45,217 bases of DNA, from the NCBI GenBank assembly GCA_025457865.1, contig JALOTP010000011.1, positions 1-45,217 of the forward strand. Reading direction: 5' to 3'. A program made the position numbers and the translations under genes. The first letter of the stretch is position 1. The number at the start of each line of letters is the position of its first letter. Below are positions 25,463 to 33,757 of the stretch, piece by piece. Source of the stretch: Thermoplasmatota archaeon. GTDB taxonomy: Archaea > Thermoplasmatota > Penumbrarchaeia > Penumbrarchaeales > Penumbrarchaeaceae. The notes beneath the pieces are model-generated. The model was not told the origin of the DNA, did no database searches, and was given only the letters and a program-made list of their open reading frames with translations.

Positions 25463-28438
25463 ATGACAGTACCTACCTCGAAAGGTCTTACGATCGCGAC
25501 CTTGACCCTGATCCTGATAGTCCCTGCCTTACTGGCCATGGTATCGGTCACGGGCGATACCGGGCGATCGGGGGGGGACGGTGCTCCTACGAGGTCGGGC
25601 GACAGCATATCACAAACTGGGATAATCGTCGATGGCTATCAGACCGATAAGCTCTGGGCAATGGTCTTCGTCCAGAACCAGGATTACATAGAAGCCCACT
25701 CGGCCACGCCCGGGGACACACGTCTCTACTGGTTCAGGGAGGTCGCCAATTCCTTCGCCATAAGACTTGACGGGACGGTCCAGAGCTCTGGACCTGTCAA
25801 GAGGTCCCTTGTCGAGCTCTTCACCGCAACGGACTGTGTTTACTGCCCAGGCGCCGAGGAGTCCCTCAACGTGACAGCTAACGATATGCATCCCCAGAAC
25901 ATGACCCTTATAGAATGGCACCGTGCCCTTGAGCCAGGTGCCGACCCCTTCGAAACAGGCTCTTCGGGGAACAGGTTCAACCTCTACAACGTGAGCGGGA
26001 CCCCCATGGTCATATTCGATGGACAGCTAGGTTTGGTGGGCGGTGCGGCATCCGCTAGACCCCCTCAGTTCGTGTCAGTTTACAAAGAGGCCATATCCCT
26101 AATGAACACCGATGAGCCCATGGTATCCTTCACCGGATCGGGCAAGGTCACGGGAAACAGCCTTGATTTCGATATCGGTTTCGAGCAGATAGCCCCCATG
26201 CCAAGGGGATCCTGGTCATACTCCATAGTGATCTGCGAGGACCTCCAGAAGGTGCACAAGGAGGCCATGCTGAGGCATACACAGCGCCTTTCATATGGGA
26301 AAACGCTTCCGCTCCTTCAATCTGACCATCCGACCATGGACCTGGACGTTCCAGGGACCTTTGAGGGCATGGACATGCAGAGGGTCAGGGAGAACGTGAC
26401 CCTGAAATGGACGGCGAGCGACCCCCAGGACGGGAGCTCGGTCCTCATCACTGTTCAGATCAGGGAACCAGGCGAACCGTGGGAGGACATCGCATCTGAC
26501 CTCCCCAACACAGGTTCATATATCTGGGACACGATGTCCCCGAGGTACCCTGATGGTAACTATCAGCTCAGGCTCGTTGCATCGGACGGTGATGGGAACC
26601 AGATCAGGAGCTCCGAGATGCCCTTGTTCAGATTGGACAACAAGGACGTCCCGGTGGGGGGTCTCCTGTTCCCGCTCGGAGGAGAGTCCCTGTCAGGTCC
26701 GCAGCAGGTCAGCTGGACATCTGCGGACGATGAGGACGATCTGATGCGGGTCAGGGTATCCATCTCCAATGATACCGGACAGACATGGAAGGTCCTTACC
26801 TACGACCCAGACCATGATGATTATGTGGTCGATTCCGGAGGATTCATGCTCAATACCCTGTTCTACGATGACCTCCCAACATATATCCTGGAGATAAAGG
26901 TCAAAGACAGCGATGGCATGGGCTTCACCCTGAGGTCGGGCGAGTTCGAGATCTACAACAACGATGCCCCGACCCTTACGCTCGTCAGACCGAACGTAAG
27001 GGAGCTCTTCACTGGGAGCGTGGTGGTCTCCTACAGGGCCGAGGACCAGGAGGACGGCCCCAGGGCCTTGAACGGCGTGGTGAAGGTAAGGAGGTCGAAC
27101 GTTCAGAGCGAGATCGTCCTAATGGACAGGCCTCTGAACGAGAGCGCGGACGTTCTTATGTTCCCAACGTCCATCCTGTCCGGGGACGGCGATTATCTCC
27201 TGACGTTCAATGTGACCGATTCCAGAGGATTGAAGGCGACCGACCAGGTCGAGATATCCGTTTACGACCCTGATGCACCTGTGATGACCCATCTCAGGGC
27301 GAGGGCGAACCTGACGCATCTCCAGGTCCCATTTGTCCCGCTCGAATGGGAGGCCTATGACGCCGATGGAAATGAGCAGCTCACATATTCTATATATAGC
27401 AGCAGTGGGACGGAAATAGGGAACTGGTCGCTCATGGTCCCGGATATCAAGGGGACCTCCTACAATCTATCGATCGAGCAATGGGACGAAGGGACCCACT
27501 GGCTCAAAGTGGAGGCAAAGGATTCTAGCCCCCACAAGCTCACTGGTCACTTGGTGCTGGGCCCCATCGGGTACGATCCTTTCGACCCGCCCGAGGTCAC
27601 GTTCCTGTTCCCCGAACCCGACTTCATAGGGACCATTGAAGGGACTCCGGAACTGGACCTGGTCCGGGGTTCTTTCATAAGGACAGTCCGCTGGGAGGGT
27701 ACAGACAGGGACGGGGACGGTCTGACCTACGGCCTTTACTACAAAGGAAGCTCTGAACAGTCCTGGAGACCGCTCATATCCCAGACGGGTTCGACCTCCT
27801 ACGATTGGAACATGACCACCATCAAGAACGGCAGCTATCAATTGAGATTGACGGTCCTTGACGACTCGGTCAAGCATATGACCGGGGAAGCGGTGGTAGG
27901 GCCTTTCGCCATCAGGAACCCGTTCGACGTACCCTTGCCCCCAGTGGACGATGATACCGACCCGGACGATGACCCTCCTGATGAGGACGGCTCGGACGAC
28001 CTGCTCATGATAGGTCTTATCATAGGCTCACTTCTCATAGTGATCATCATAACGGCAACGGTCCTCTACATCGTCTTCAGACCGCAGAAGAAGGAATACA
28101 AGGTCATGCCCGAAGAGGGCACCCTTGACCTTGAGATACCGGACATCGAGCGGCCTGCTCACAAACCCATGATAGGTTATTCCATGACCCCTCAGGGAGT
28201 GGTGATGGAGGAGCTTCTCGCCGCGACCGCCCCTGCTCAACCAACCCTACAGGCACCCGAGATAGGCGGAGAGCTCCCGCCCCGATCGGTCATGCCCCAG
28301 CCAGCTGCAATTCTGTCCGGGAACGTGAGCTGGGAAGAGGTGCCTCAGGGACAACCTCCGATCCCTGCTGAGGTTCAGGTAACAGAGCCCCCTCGGGAAG
28401 GGAAAGCCCTTGAACCTGGACCATCACCGCCACAGTGA
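25463..28438 (+). CDS. Exported Omp28-like thioredoxin-fold protein with Ig-like repeats and membrane anchor
   Basis: 991 residues. A signal peptide (about 5-28, LTIATLTLILIVPALLAM) is followed by a thioredoxin-fold domain of the Omp28-like sort at about 112-220. Its active-site pair is C125/C128 in ATDCVYCPGAEES, and the cis-Pro loop is VSGTPMVIFDG. Ig-like/Fn3-like repeats run from about 275 to 815, with refrains such as VRWEGTDRDGDGLTYGL and VSWTSADDEDDLMRV. A highly acidic spacer precedes one membrane helix (about 850-875, LIIGSLLIVIIITATVLYIV) and a Pro-rich cytoplasmic tail of about 115 residues. The likely role is thiol-disulphide chemistry on exported proteins. It converges on the next gene, which holds the matching membrane reductase domain. 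Start: GAGGTG Shine-Dalgarno at 25451-25456 serves ATG 25463; the GTG at 25454 is less likely. Confidence 0.87.
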   Translation: MTVPTSKGLTIATLTLILIVPALLAMVSVTGDTGRSGGDGAPTRSGDSISQTGIIVDGYQTDKLWAMVFVQNQDYIEAHSATPGDTRLYWFREVANSFAIRLDGTVQSSGPVKRSLVELFTATDCVYCPGAEESLNVTANDMHPQNMTLIEWHRALEPGADPFETGSSGNRFNLYNVSGTPMVIFDGQLGLVGGAASARPPQFVSVYKEAISLMNTDEPMVSFTGSGKVTGNSLDFDIGFEQIAPMPRGSWSYSIVICEDLQKVHKEAMLRHTQRLSYGKTLPLLQSDHPTMDLDVPGTFEGMDMQRVRENVTLKWTASDPQDGSSVLITVQIREPGEPWEDIASDLPNTGSYIWDTMSPRYPDGNYQLRLVASDGDGNQIRSSEMPLFRLDNKDVPVGGLLFPLGGESLSGPQQVSWTSADDEDDLMRVRVSISNDTGQTWKVLTYDPDHDDYVVDSGGFMLNTLFYDDLPTYILEIKVKDSDGMGFTLRSGEFEIYNNDAPTLTLVRPNVRELFTGSVVVSYRAEDQEDGPRALNGVVKVRRSNVQSEIVLMDRPLNESADVLMFPTSILSGDGDYLLTFNVTDSRGLKATDQVEISVYDPDAPVMTHLRARANLTHLQVPFVPLEWEAYDADGNEQLTYSIYSSSGTEIGNWSLMVPDIKGTSYNLSIEQWDEGTHWLKVEAKDSSPHKLTGHLVLGPIGYDPFDPPEVTFLFPEPDFIGTIEGTPELDLVRGSFIRTVRWEGTDRDGDGLTYGLYYKGSSEQSWRPLISQTGSTSYDWNMTTIKNGSYQLRLTVLDDSVKHMTGEAVVGPFAIRNPFDVPLPPVDDDTDPDDDPPDEDGSDDLLMIGLIIGSLLIVIIITATVLYIVFRPQKKEYKVMPEEGTLDLEIPDIERPAHKPMIGYSMTPQGVVMEELLAATAPAQPTLQAPEIGGELPPRSVMPQPAAILSGNVSWEEVPQGQPPIPAEVQVTEPPREGKALEPGPSPPQ

Positions 28439-28464
28439 TCATAAGGCCCTGCAGGCTTAAGGTT

Positions 28465-31176
28465 CTAGAACGAAAGAAGCCATCCGAAATACTTGTAGAG
28501 CCAGAAGTTGTAGAGGAGTATCAGAACCCCGGCCGCCATCATCAGGATGCCGGATACCAATTTGACCCTTCCCGATGACCTGAGGGCGTAATTGATGAAC
28601 GTGCTCGAGCTCGAAGCCAGGGTGCTGAAGAGCACCATCATGGTCCCTATGGTCAATGAATAGACAAGGAAGGCGAGTATCCCACCCAGGAATCCTATTG
28701 AGAATCCCATGAGGACCATGAAGATGAAGGGTAGGGCCATGCAGCTCGAAGAGGCCGCTCCGTAGCCGAAACCGTAAGCGAAGAGCCCGCCGGCCCCGCT
28801 GTCCTCCGTCCGCTGTCCCCTGACCTTGGATATGACCCAGACGAACGGTGCCTTCAAGAGGTCCATGCCCTTCTCAAGGAAGGCATCCTTTCCTAGCACC
28901 GTCAATAGGCCCAGCAAGAAGATGATAACGCCCATTACCGGTAGCAGGAAGATGAGCCAGCTGGATACCAGCGACCCGAAGATGGCGACCGCTATCCCTA
29001 TCAAGAGGAAGAAGGTGATTATGCCCAGGGCGGACAGGGAGCCGGCAAGGAGCGAGGATATCCTCTTCCCCTCCCTATCGTTCTGGGCCTTGATGTAATA
29101 CGTGAAGTACCCGGGGAGCATAGGGAAAGAGCAGGGAGACAGGAACGTCAGTACGCCCAGCACGGTTGCGGTCATGCCCAGAGCGAGCATGGAACCACCT
29201 CCTTGGACTATGGTCCGTACCTTATAGGTCCCATCCCTTGCTGCCTTTATGGCTGAGAGCACGTCGTCCTTGTCAATGAGGCTCACATGGGTATAGGCTA
29301 TGTCGCCGTTGGGGGCGACTATCACCATCTTGGGGACGCTCAATGCATCGAAATCATCGGCGTAATCGGAGCCTCTGGCGATCGGCCACTCCGCATCGTA
29401 CTTCGCCATGAAATCGTCGAGCATCCTGTTGGTATCGTCCTTCAGTATCGAGATGCTCAGGAACTCAACATCATCGCCGAAACGCTCCTTTGCCGTCCTG
29501 TAGACATCGACGACATCGGGCATTCCCTTGTTGCAGACGCTGCAGTCCGCGAACATGAAGTCAAGGACCAGGACCCTGCCATCGTAGTCCCCTGGGGAAT
29601 GGACCTTTCCCTTTGTGTCAGTGACGCTGAAATCGGGGACGGTCGTGGTCGATGGGACCAGAAGGGACCTTGCCGATACTGCAACCAGGACGATGCCGAT
29701 AGCGATGAAGAGTACCAATGCCCCTTTGTTGGAGAGCAGCTTGAAGATACCGCCCTTGCGGCCTTTGCCAAGGAAATAGAAGAGGGGGCCTAGCATGATG
29801 AGGAGGGCTCCGAGCACGAGGAGGACCGGAACGTTTGCGAGCGGCAGGGCCAAAGACCCCTTTGTACTGGTCTCCCCCATCTCCCCCAGAGGGAACACCT
29901 CCGATACCGTCTGGGCTTTCATATCATCATATGTCAGGACCTGGGCGTAGATGCCCTTTCCCCTGATGTCGATATCGACCGTTCCAATAGCATCTGAATA
30001 GGCATAGCACACACCGGCGTCATCGCAAAGCTCCCCTCCTGATAGGACAAGTTGGACTATGTTCCATTCCGTGGCATTGGGCGCTTCCTCATTGTAGAAG
30101 AGGAAGGCCTGTGCAACACCGGAATCGTCATCGAAGGTGACCGAGACGCTCTTACCCGTAAGGGATATCCCAGAGACCGATGGAAGGGAATTGGCCCTGT
30201 CGTAGGCCGTAGAGGTAGATGTGGCAGATTGGACGCATCTGATCGCGCCCTTGCTGTTCCCCTCGTTCGTACCCGCCTGCGATGTGCTGTCTGAGGTGTC
30301 GAAGACCGCGGCGATGGCAAGTACGTCCTGTGGCTTCACGGGAACCTTTGACCCTGGTAGGTCCCAGGTTGCAGAGAATGGTAGTTCAGCGTTGTTGTTC
30401 AGCGTGAACTCCTCTCCCTCTATCGCATACCCTCTGAAGACCGCATCGTTGACAACATCATGACCATAGACCTTTGAGAAGGCAGTGACGTTGTTCTCGA
30501 CCATGAAGATATAGAGCGACCCCCTGAGAACGGGTGCGCCCACTGTCTTCGCATTGCCGTCATAGGTGACCTTACCCTCGACATAGAAGGATGAACCATC
30601 GAATATCTGGTCCACCTCGAGCCTGATGTAAGGGAACGACCATGCCAGCCTCTCCCTTGGTCTGAGCGGGACATTGTCATACCGAACCTTTGACTCCTCC
30701 AACGCCCAATCGATGTTCTCACCGTCTATAGGCCTCTGAGAGGTGGAGAACCCCCCTATCTCCACATAACCTCCATCGAACTCAAGGTCTGGTGTTCCGG
30801 ACAGACCAGGCTGGTAGTATCTCATCCTTGCCGTGGCCTCCTCATTGTTGAGGTCATCCACCCCTCCGCCGTTAAGTTCGTGGAAGAACACCGTTGTAAA
30901 GGGAACGCTCTCATCGTTCACGCTTTCTTTGTAAGCATCATGGACGGCCTTCTCCGGGCTTTCGGCATCGGCAGAGCTGCCCATGCAGGATGGACATGAT
31001 AGGCCGGTAAAGAACTCGAGGAGCGGTCTATGGACATAACCAGATGGCGGGGGAGCGAGCAAAGACCCTTCGGTCATAGATGATGGCCTATCCCCGGACG
31101 ATAACGCTACTGCTCCGGTGGTGGATATCAGAACGACCGCTAGAAGGACAAGGACCCATCGAAGCATAGCCAACAC
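28465..31176 (-). CDS. Omp28-like/TlpA-like/CcdA (DsbD-type) thiol-redox fusion protein
   Basis: 903 residues combining three redox modules. (1) After a signal peptide (5-24), an Omp28-like thioredoxin fold with C61/C64 (GLSCPSCMG) and cis-Pro LSGTPDLEFDGG. (2) Two membrane helices (449-470 and 484-505), then a TlpA/ResA-like thioredoxin fold (510-650) with C545/C548 (FADCSVCNKGMP) and LSVPKMVIVAPNG. (3) A six-helix CcdA/DsbD-beta domain from about 660 with its two cysteines C682 (FLSPCSFPMLPGY) and C812 (SSSCMALPF). In known DsbD, electrons from cytoplasmic thioredoxin pass through the membrane cysteines to outside thioredoxin folds. Here acceptor and carrier are in one chain, in an order unlike bacterial DsbD. 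Between 140 and 440 is a beta-rich region with two further cysteines (384 and 390). Convergent with the other Omp28-like gene (26 bp between stops). Confidence 0.9.
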   Translation of the reverse strand: MLAMLRWVLVLLAVVLISTTGAVALSSGDRPSSMTEGSLLAPPPSGYVHRPLLEFFTGLSCPSCMGSSADAESPEKAVHDAYKESVNDESVPFTTVFFHELNGGGVDDLNNEEATARMRYYQPGLSGTPDLEFDGGYVEIGGFSTSQRPIDGENIDWALEESKVRYDNVPLRPRERLAWSFPYIRLEVDQIFDGSSFYVEGKVTYDGNAKTVGAPVLRGSLYIFMVENNVTAFSKVYGHDVVNDAVFRGYAIEGEEFTLNNNAELPFSATWDLPGSKVPVKPQDVLAIAAVFDTSDSTSQAGTNEGNSKGAIRCVQSATSTSTAYDRANSLPSVSGISLTGKSVSVTFDDDSGVAQAFLFYNEEAPNATEWNIVQLVLSGGELCDDAGVCYAYSDAIGTVDIDIRGKGIYAQVLTYDDMKAQTVSEVFPLGEMGETSTKGSLALPLANVPVLLVLGALLIMLGPLFYFLGKGRKGGIFKLLSNKGALVLFIAIGIVLVAVSARSLLVPSTTTVPDFSVTDTKGKVHSPGDYDGRVLVLDFMFADCSVCNKGMPDVVDVYRTAKERFGDDVEFLSISILKDDTNRMLDDFMAKYDAEWPIARGSDYADDFDALSVPKMVIVAPNGDIAYTHVSLIDKDDVLSAIKAARDGTYKVRTIVQGGGSMLALGMTATVLGVLTFLSPCSFPMLPGYFTYYIKAQNDREGKRISSLLAGSLSALGIITFFLLIGIAVAIFGSLVSSWLIFLLPVMGVIIFLLGLLTVLGKDAFLEKGMDLLKAPFVWVISKVRGQRTEDSGAGGLFAYGFGYGAASSSCMALPFIFMVLMGFSIGFLGGILAFLVYSLTIGTMMVLFSTLASSSSTFINYALRSSGRVKLVSGILMMAAGVLILLYNFWLYKYFGWLLSF

Positions 31177-31361
31177 TATCCTGGTCGGATGAAATACCTA
31201 TCGTAGTTCCGACATACTGTAGAAATCCAACCTCATGTAGATATAAATATATTATGACTAGAGGGACACAGGTCCGGCACCATCATCTGGTACTGGTCCC
31301 GATCTTGCTCCAAGGGGGCAACTTTAAATCTCCCCCCAAGCTCTCGGACCGGGGACCCTTG
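31177..31361. promoter_or_regulatory. Divergent promoter region between redox fusion gene and queA
   Basis: An AT-rich element (about 31240-31256, ATATAAATATATTA) could serve either strand. A second TATA-like CTTTAAATC at 31322-31330 is centred 26 nt before about 31352, leaving a leader of about 10 nt for queA. It is flanked by GGGGG and CCCCCC runs that could pair. The frame of queA is open up to 31254, but the extra 36 codons do not resemble QueA and contain this promoter. Confidence 0.4.
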
Positions 31362-32429
31362 ATGGATATCTCCGATTTCGATTATGTCCTCCCCCAGGAT
31401 AGGATAGCTCAGTATAGGGCAGAACCAAGGGATTCATCCAGGCTGTTCCATATCGACGCAAGGGGTCCGGAACCGGTGCATTCGCACCACTTCTTCCGTG
31501 AGCTCCCCTCCCTCATGGACGAGGGCGATGTGCTGGTCCTGAACCGGACAAAGGTCGTTCCGGCCAGAGTGCTCGTCAGGAAATCCACCGGTGGTAGGGG
31601 AGAGGTGCTTTTCCTCAATGATCCCACCTTCGACCGCACCGAAGTGATGGTCAGGCTGAAAGGCGCAAAGAGCGGCACGGAACTGCTCACCGAGGACCCC
31701 TCTACCGTCGTGAGGCTGGCATCCGATCTGGGCGAGGGAAGATGGGGGGTCGAGGTCCATAGAGGGAGCGAGACCTTGAAAGGGGTTGGGCTCCTGGATT
31801 GGATGAAGGTCTGGGGGATCATGCCGACACCCCCGTACATCAAGAGAAAGGTAGGACCCGGTGACGAGTACCAGACCATCTATGCTTCCGAGGAGGGCTC
31901 TATCGCCGCACCCACGGCAGGGCTACATTTCACCGAGAACGTCATAGACGATTTGAGGGAAAAGGGGGTGAAAGTGGCGGAGGTCCTGCTCCATGTGGGT
32001 CTTGGAACTTTCCTTCCCGTTCGGACCCGGGATGTCCGGGACCACAGGATGCTCGGGGAGCGTTTCATTGTCCCCGAGGCCACCTCTGGTATTATCGAGA
32101 GGGAGGCCAGGTCCTTCAGGGATGGGGGCAAAGCGTCCATCTGGGCCGTAGGGACTACCGTCATGAGGACCTTGGAATCGGCCTTTGGTCCTGATGGCAG
32201 GCTCCTAAGTAGCGAGGGCACCACCGAGCTCTACATCCATCCAGGCCATCGTTTCTCCCTGCCCTACAAGGGCTTCATCACCAATTTTCACCTTCCCAGG
32301 TCCACTCCCCTCATACTGACCTCGACCTTCCACGACAGGGGCAAGCTGTTGAGAGCATACGTCGAGGCGATAGGTCTGGATTATCGGTTCTTCTCGTTCG
32401 GGGATTCCATGATGATAAGGAGGCGCTGA
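31362..32429 (+). CDS. queA: S-adenosylmethionine:tRNA ribosyltransferase-isomerase
   Basis: 355 residues, the bacterial QueA length. QueA moves the ribosyl part of SAM to preQ1 in tRNA, giving epoxyqueuosine. Support: start ISDFDYVLPQDRIAQYRAEPRDSSRL, then RTKVVPARV, GRGEVLFLNDP, MPTPPYIKRK, YQTIYASEEGSIAAPTAGLHFT, VLLHVGLGTFLPVR, GTTVMRTLES and the C-terminal FITNFHLPRSTPLILTSTF. All main blocks are intact. It is joined to tgt with two bases between stop and start, so one operon. Queuosine synthesis is a bacterial pathway; archaea normally make archaeosine at position 15 with another enzyme. Horizontal transfer is therefore likely. Its base composition is like that of its neighbours, so any transfer is old. 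Confidence 0.95.
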   Translation: MDISDFDYVLPQDRIAQYRAEPRDSSRLFHIDARGPEPVHSHHFFRELPSLMDEGDVLVLNRTKVVPARVLVRKSTGGRGEVLFLNDPTFDRTEVMVRLKGAKSGTELLTEDPSTVVRLASDLGEGRWGVEVHRGSETLKGVGLLDWMKVWGIMPTPPYIKRKVGPGDEYQTIYASEEGSIAAPTAGLHFTENVIDDLREKGVKVAEVLLHVGLGTFLPVRTRDVRDHRMLGERFIVPEATSGIIEREARSFRDGGKASIWAVGTTVMRTLESAFGPDGRLLSSEGTTELYIHPGHRFSLPYKGFITNFHLPRSTPLILTSTFHDRGKLLRAYVEAIGLDYRFFSFGDSMMIRRR

Positions 32430-32431
32430 TC

Positions 32432-33571
32432 GTGGAAGGGCATTTCCAGCTAGAGTCAGGGGGAAAGGAAGGTCCGAGGGCTGGTTCCCTAAGGCTGCCT
32501 TCCGGTGCGGAGGCAAGGACACCGCTGTTCATGCCCGTCGCCACTCAACTGTCCGTCAAGACCCTTTCACCGGATGAGATAGGTTACACCGGTTCGAAGG
32601 TGGTGATAACGAACGGGTTCCTGGCCTCCCTGGAGCCTGGGAGCGCGGTGATAGGGTCCGTGGGTGGTATGCATTCCTTCATGGGTTTCAAGGGCGGGAT
32701 ATTCTCCGATTCAGGAGGTTTCCAGTTCATAAGGAAGGGCTTCCAGGCTAGGGCTACAGGCAAGGGGATAACGCTCAGGTCCCCTTATTCGGGGGAGGAG
32801 GTCCTGCTGACACCAGAGTCGGTTGTGGACCTCCACATCAGGCACGGGGTCGATGTCGGAATGGTCCTGGACCACTGCCCTCCTTTCCCCGCTTCGCTGA
32901 ACGATATCATCGATTCGGTTGGGTACACGATCAGCTGGGCCCGGAGGTCCAAGGAGCATTATGATAACATCATGGACGGGTCCCTGTCAGGGGTAGGGGA
33001 GCATCGGACGCTACTCTACGCCATAACCCAGGGAGGGACCTCCATAGACCTGAGGAAGGAGTGCACAAAGGCCCTTGTCGATATGGACTTCTCCGGTTAC
33101 GGTATCGGGGGTCTCTCCATAGGCGAGGGCAAGGAGGATATGTTCAGGGCCCTCTCCGCATCAACAGGCCTCCTGCCCGAGGATAGGCCTAGGTACTTCA
33201 TGGGCGTGGGAGAGCCAGATGATATCCTCAGGTCGGTCCTTGCCGGGGTGGACATCTTCGATTCAGTGTTCCCGACAAGGAACGCAAGGCACAGGACCGT
33301 CTTCACGAAAGGGGGGAGGGAGAACATAAGGGGTCCCCGCTGGAAAGGTTCATCTGATCCCATCATGGATGGTTGTCCATGCCCTGCATGTACTGGATCC
33401 TCCAGGGGTTTCATCCATCACCTGTTCAGGACCGATGAACCGCTGGGACCAAGGCTCGCAACGCTGCACAATCTGACGTTTATTCAAAGTTTCATGGAAA
33501 GGCTGAGGGAAAGGGCTATTGATGGAAGCCTCGACCCAACTATCAGAGCGGTCGATCTCATGATAGAATGA
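32432..33571 (+). CDS. tgt: Bacterial-type tRNA-guanine transglycosylase
   Basis: 379 residues, the length of bacterial Tgt; archaeal TGTs are usually much longer and have C-terminal PUA parts, absent here. Tgt exchanges G34 of GUN anticodons for preQ1. Support: GGIFSDSGGFQF, MVLDHCPPFPA (usually DECTPYP), ITQGG, YGIGGLSIGEGKEDM (bacterial GGLAVGE), FDSVFPTRNARHRTVF with the catalytic Asp, and zinc ligands CPCPACTGSSRGFIHHL (CxCxxC...H). It starts at GTG 32432, with AAGGAGG at 32417-32423 as a strong Shine-Dalgarno 8 nt before. It is co-transcribed with queA. Together they predict preQ1-to-epoxyqueuosine modification of tRNA wobble positions; no preQ1 synthesis genes or queG/queH are in the window. 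Confidence 0.93.
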   Translation: MEGHFQLESGGKEGPRAGSLRLPSGAEARTPLFMPVATQLSVKTLSPDEIGYTGSKVVITNGFLASLEPGSAVIGSVGGMHSFMGFKGGIFSDSGGFQFIRKGFQARATGKGITLRSPYSGEEVLLTPESVVDLHIRHGVDVGMVLDHCPPFPASLNDIIDSVGYTISWARRSKEHYDNIMDGSLSGVGEHRTLLYAITQGGTSIDLRKECTKALVDMDFSGYGIGGLSIGEGKEDMFRALSASTGLLPEDRPRYFMGVGEPDDILRSVLAGVDIFDSVFPTRNARHRTVFTKGGRENIRGPRWKGSSDPIMDGCPCPACTGSSRGFIHHLFRTDEPLGPRLATLHNLTFIQSFMERLRERAIDGSLDPTIRAVDLMIE

Positions 33572-33573
33572 AC

Positions 33574-33599
33574 CGTCCTCTTCCATCCAGCGGAGGACG
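33574..33599 (+). terminator. Hairpin after tgt
   Basis: CGTCCTC (33574-33580) pairs with GAGGACG (33593-33599), a 7-bp stem with a 12-nt loop, just after the tgt stop. T-rich sequence follows further down but not immediately, so it may be a terminator or mRNA-end stabiliser. Confidence 0.4.
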
Positions 33600-33658
33600 A
33601 ACCCTAATTCGACGATAAGTGAACTTTCCTTGAAATTTCATCCTTTTCCTTAAAAAAC

Positions 33659-33670
33659 CTAATATATAGG
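33659..33670 (+). promoter_or_regulatory. TATA box of the zinc-ribbon surface protein gene
   Basis: CTAATATATAGG would start a transcript near 33690, about 68 nt before the ATG at 33758. That is an unusually long leader for this window and it contains the next feature. Confidence 0.45.
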
Positions 33671-33689
33671 ATGTAATCTCCTGCCCCCT

Positions 33690-33727
33690 TCGCTCAGCGG
33701 TCAGGTAATTATCACCGCTCGTAGCGA
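33690..33727 (+). promoter_or_regulatory. Structured 5' leader: interrupted 11-bp hairpin
   Basis: TCGCT (33690-33694) pairs with AGCGA (33723-33727). Inside it, AGCGGT (33696-33701) pairs with ACCGCT (33714-33719) around a 12-nt loop, with a C/CGT internal bulge. It begins at the predicted transcript start and ends about 20 nt before the GGTGA Shine-Dalgarno (33748-33752). It could stabilise the mRNA or regulate translation. It does not fold as a tRNA. Confidence 0.4.
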
Positions 33728-33757
33728 GCATTCAAAAATGGAAAAAAGGTGAGATGA

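Noticed and set aside
31254..31361. N-terminal extension of queA
   Set aside because: It contains a TATA-like element and residues unlike any QueA start; ATG 31362 gives the normal 355-residue length.
33690..33727. tRNA-like gene
   Set aside because: Only one interrupted hairpin; no acceptor stem, T-arm or CCA-side pairing.
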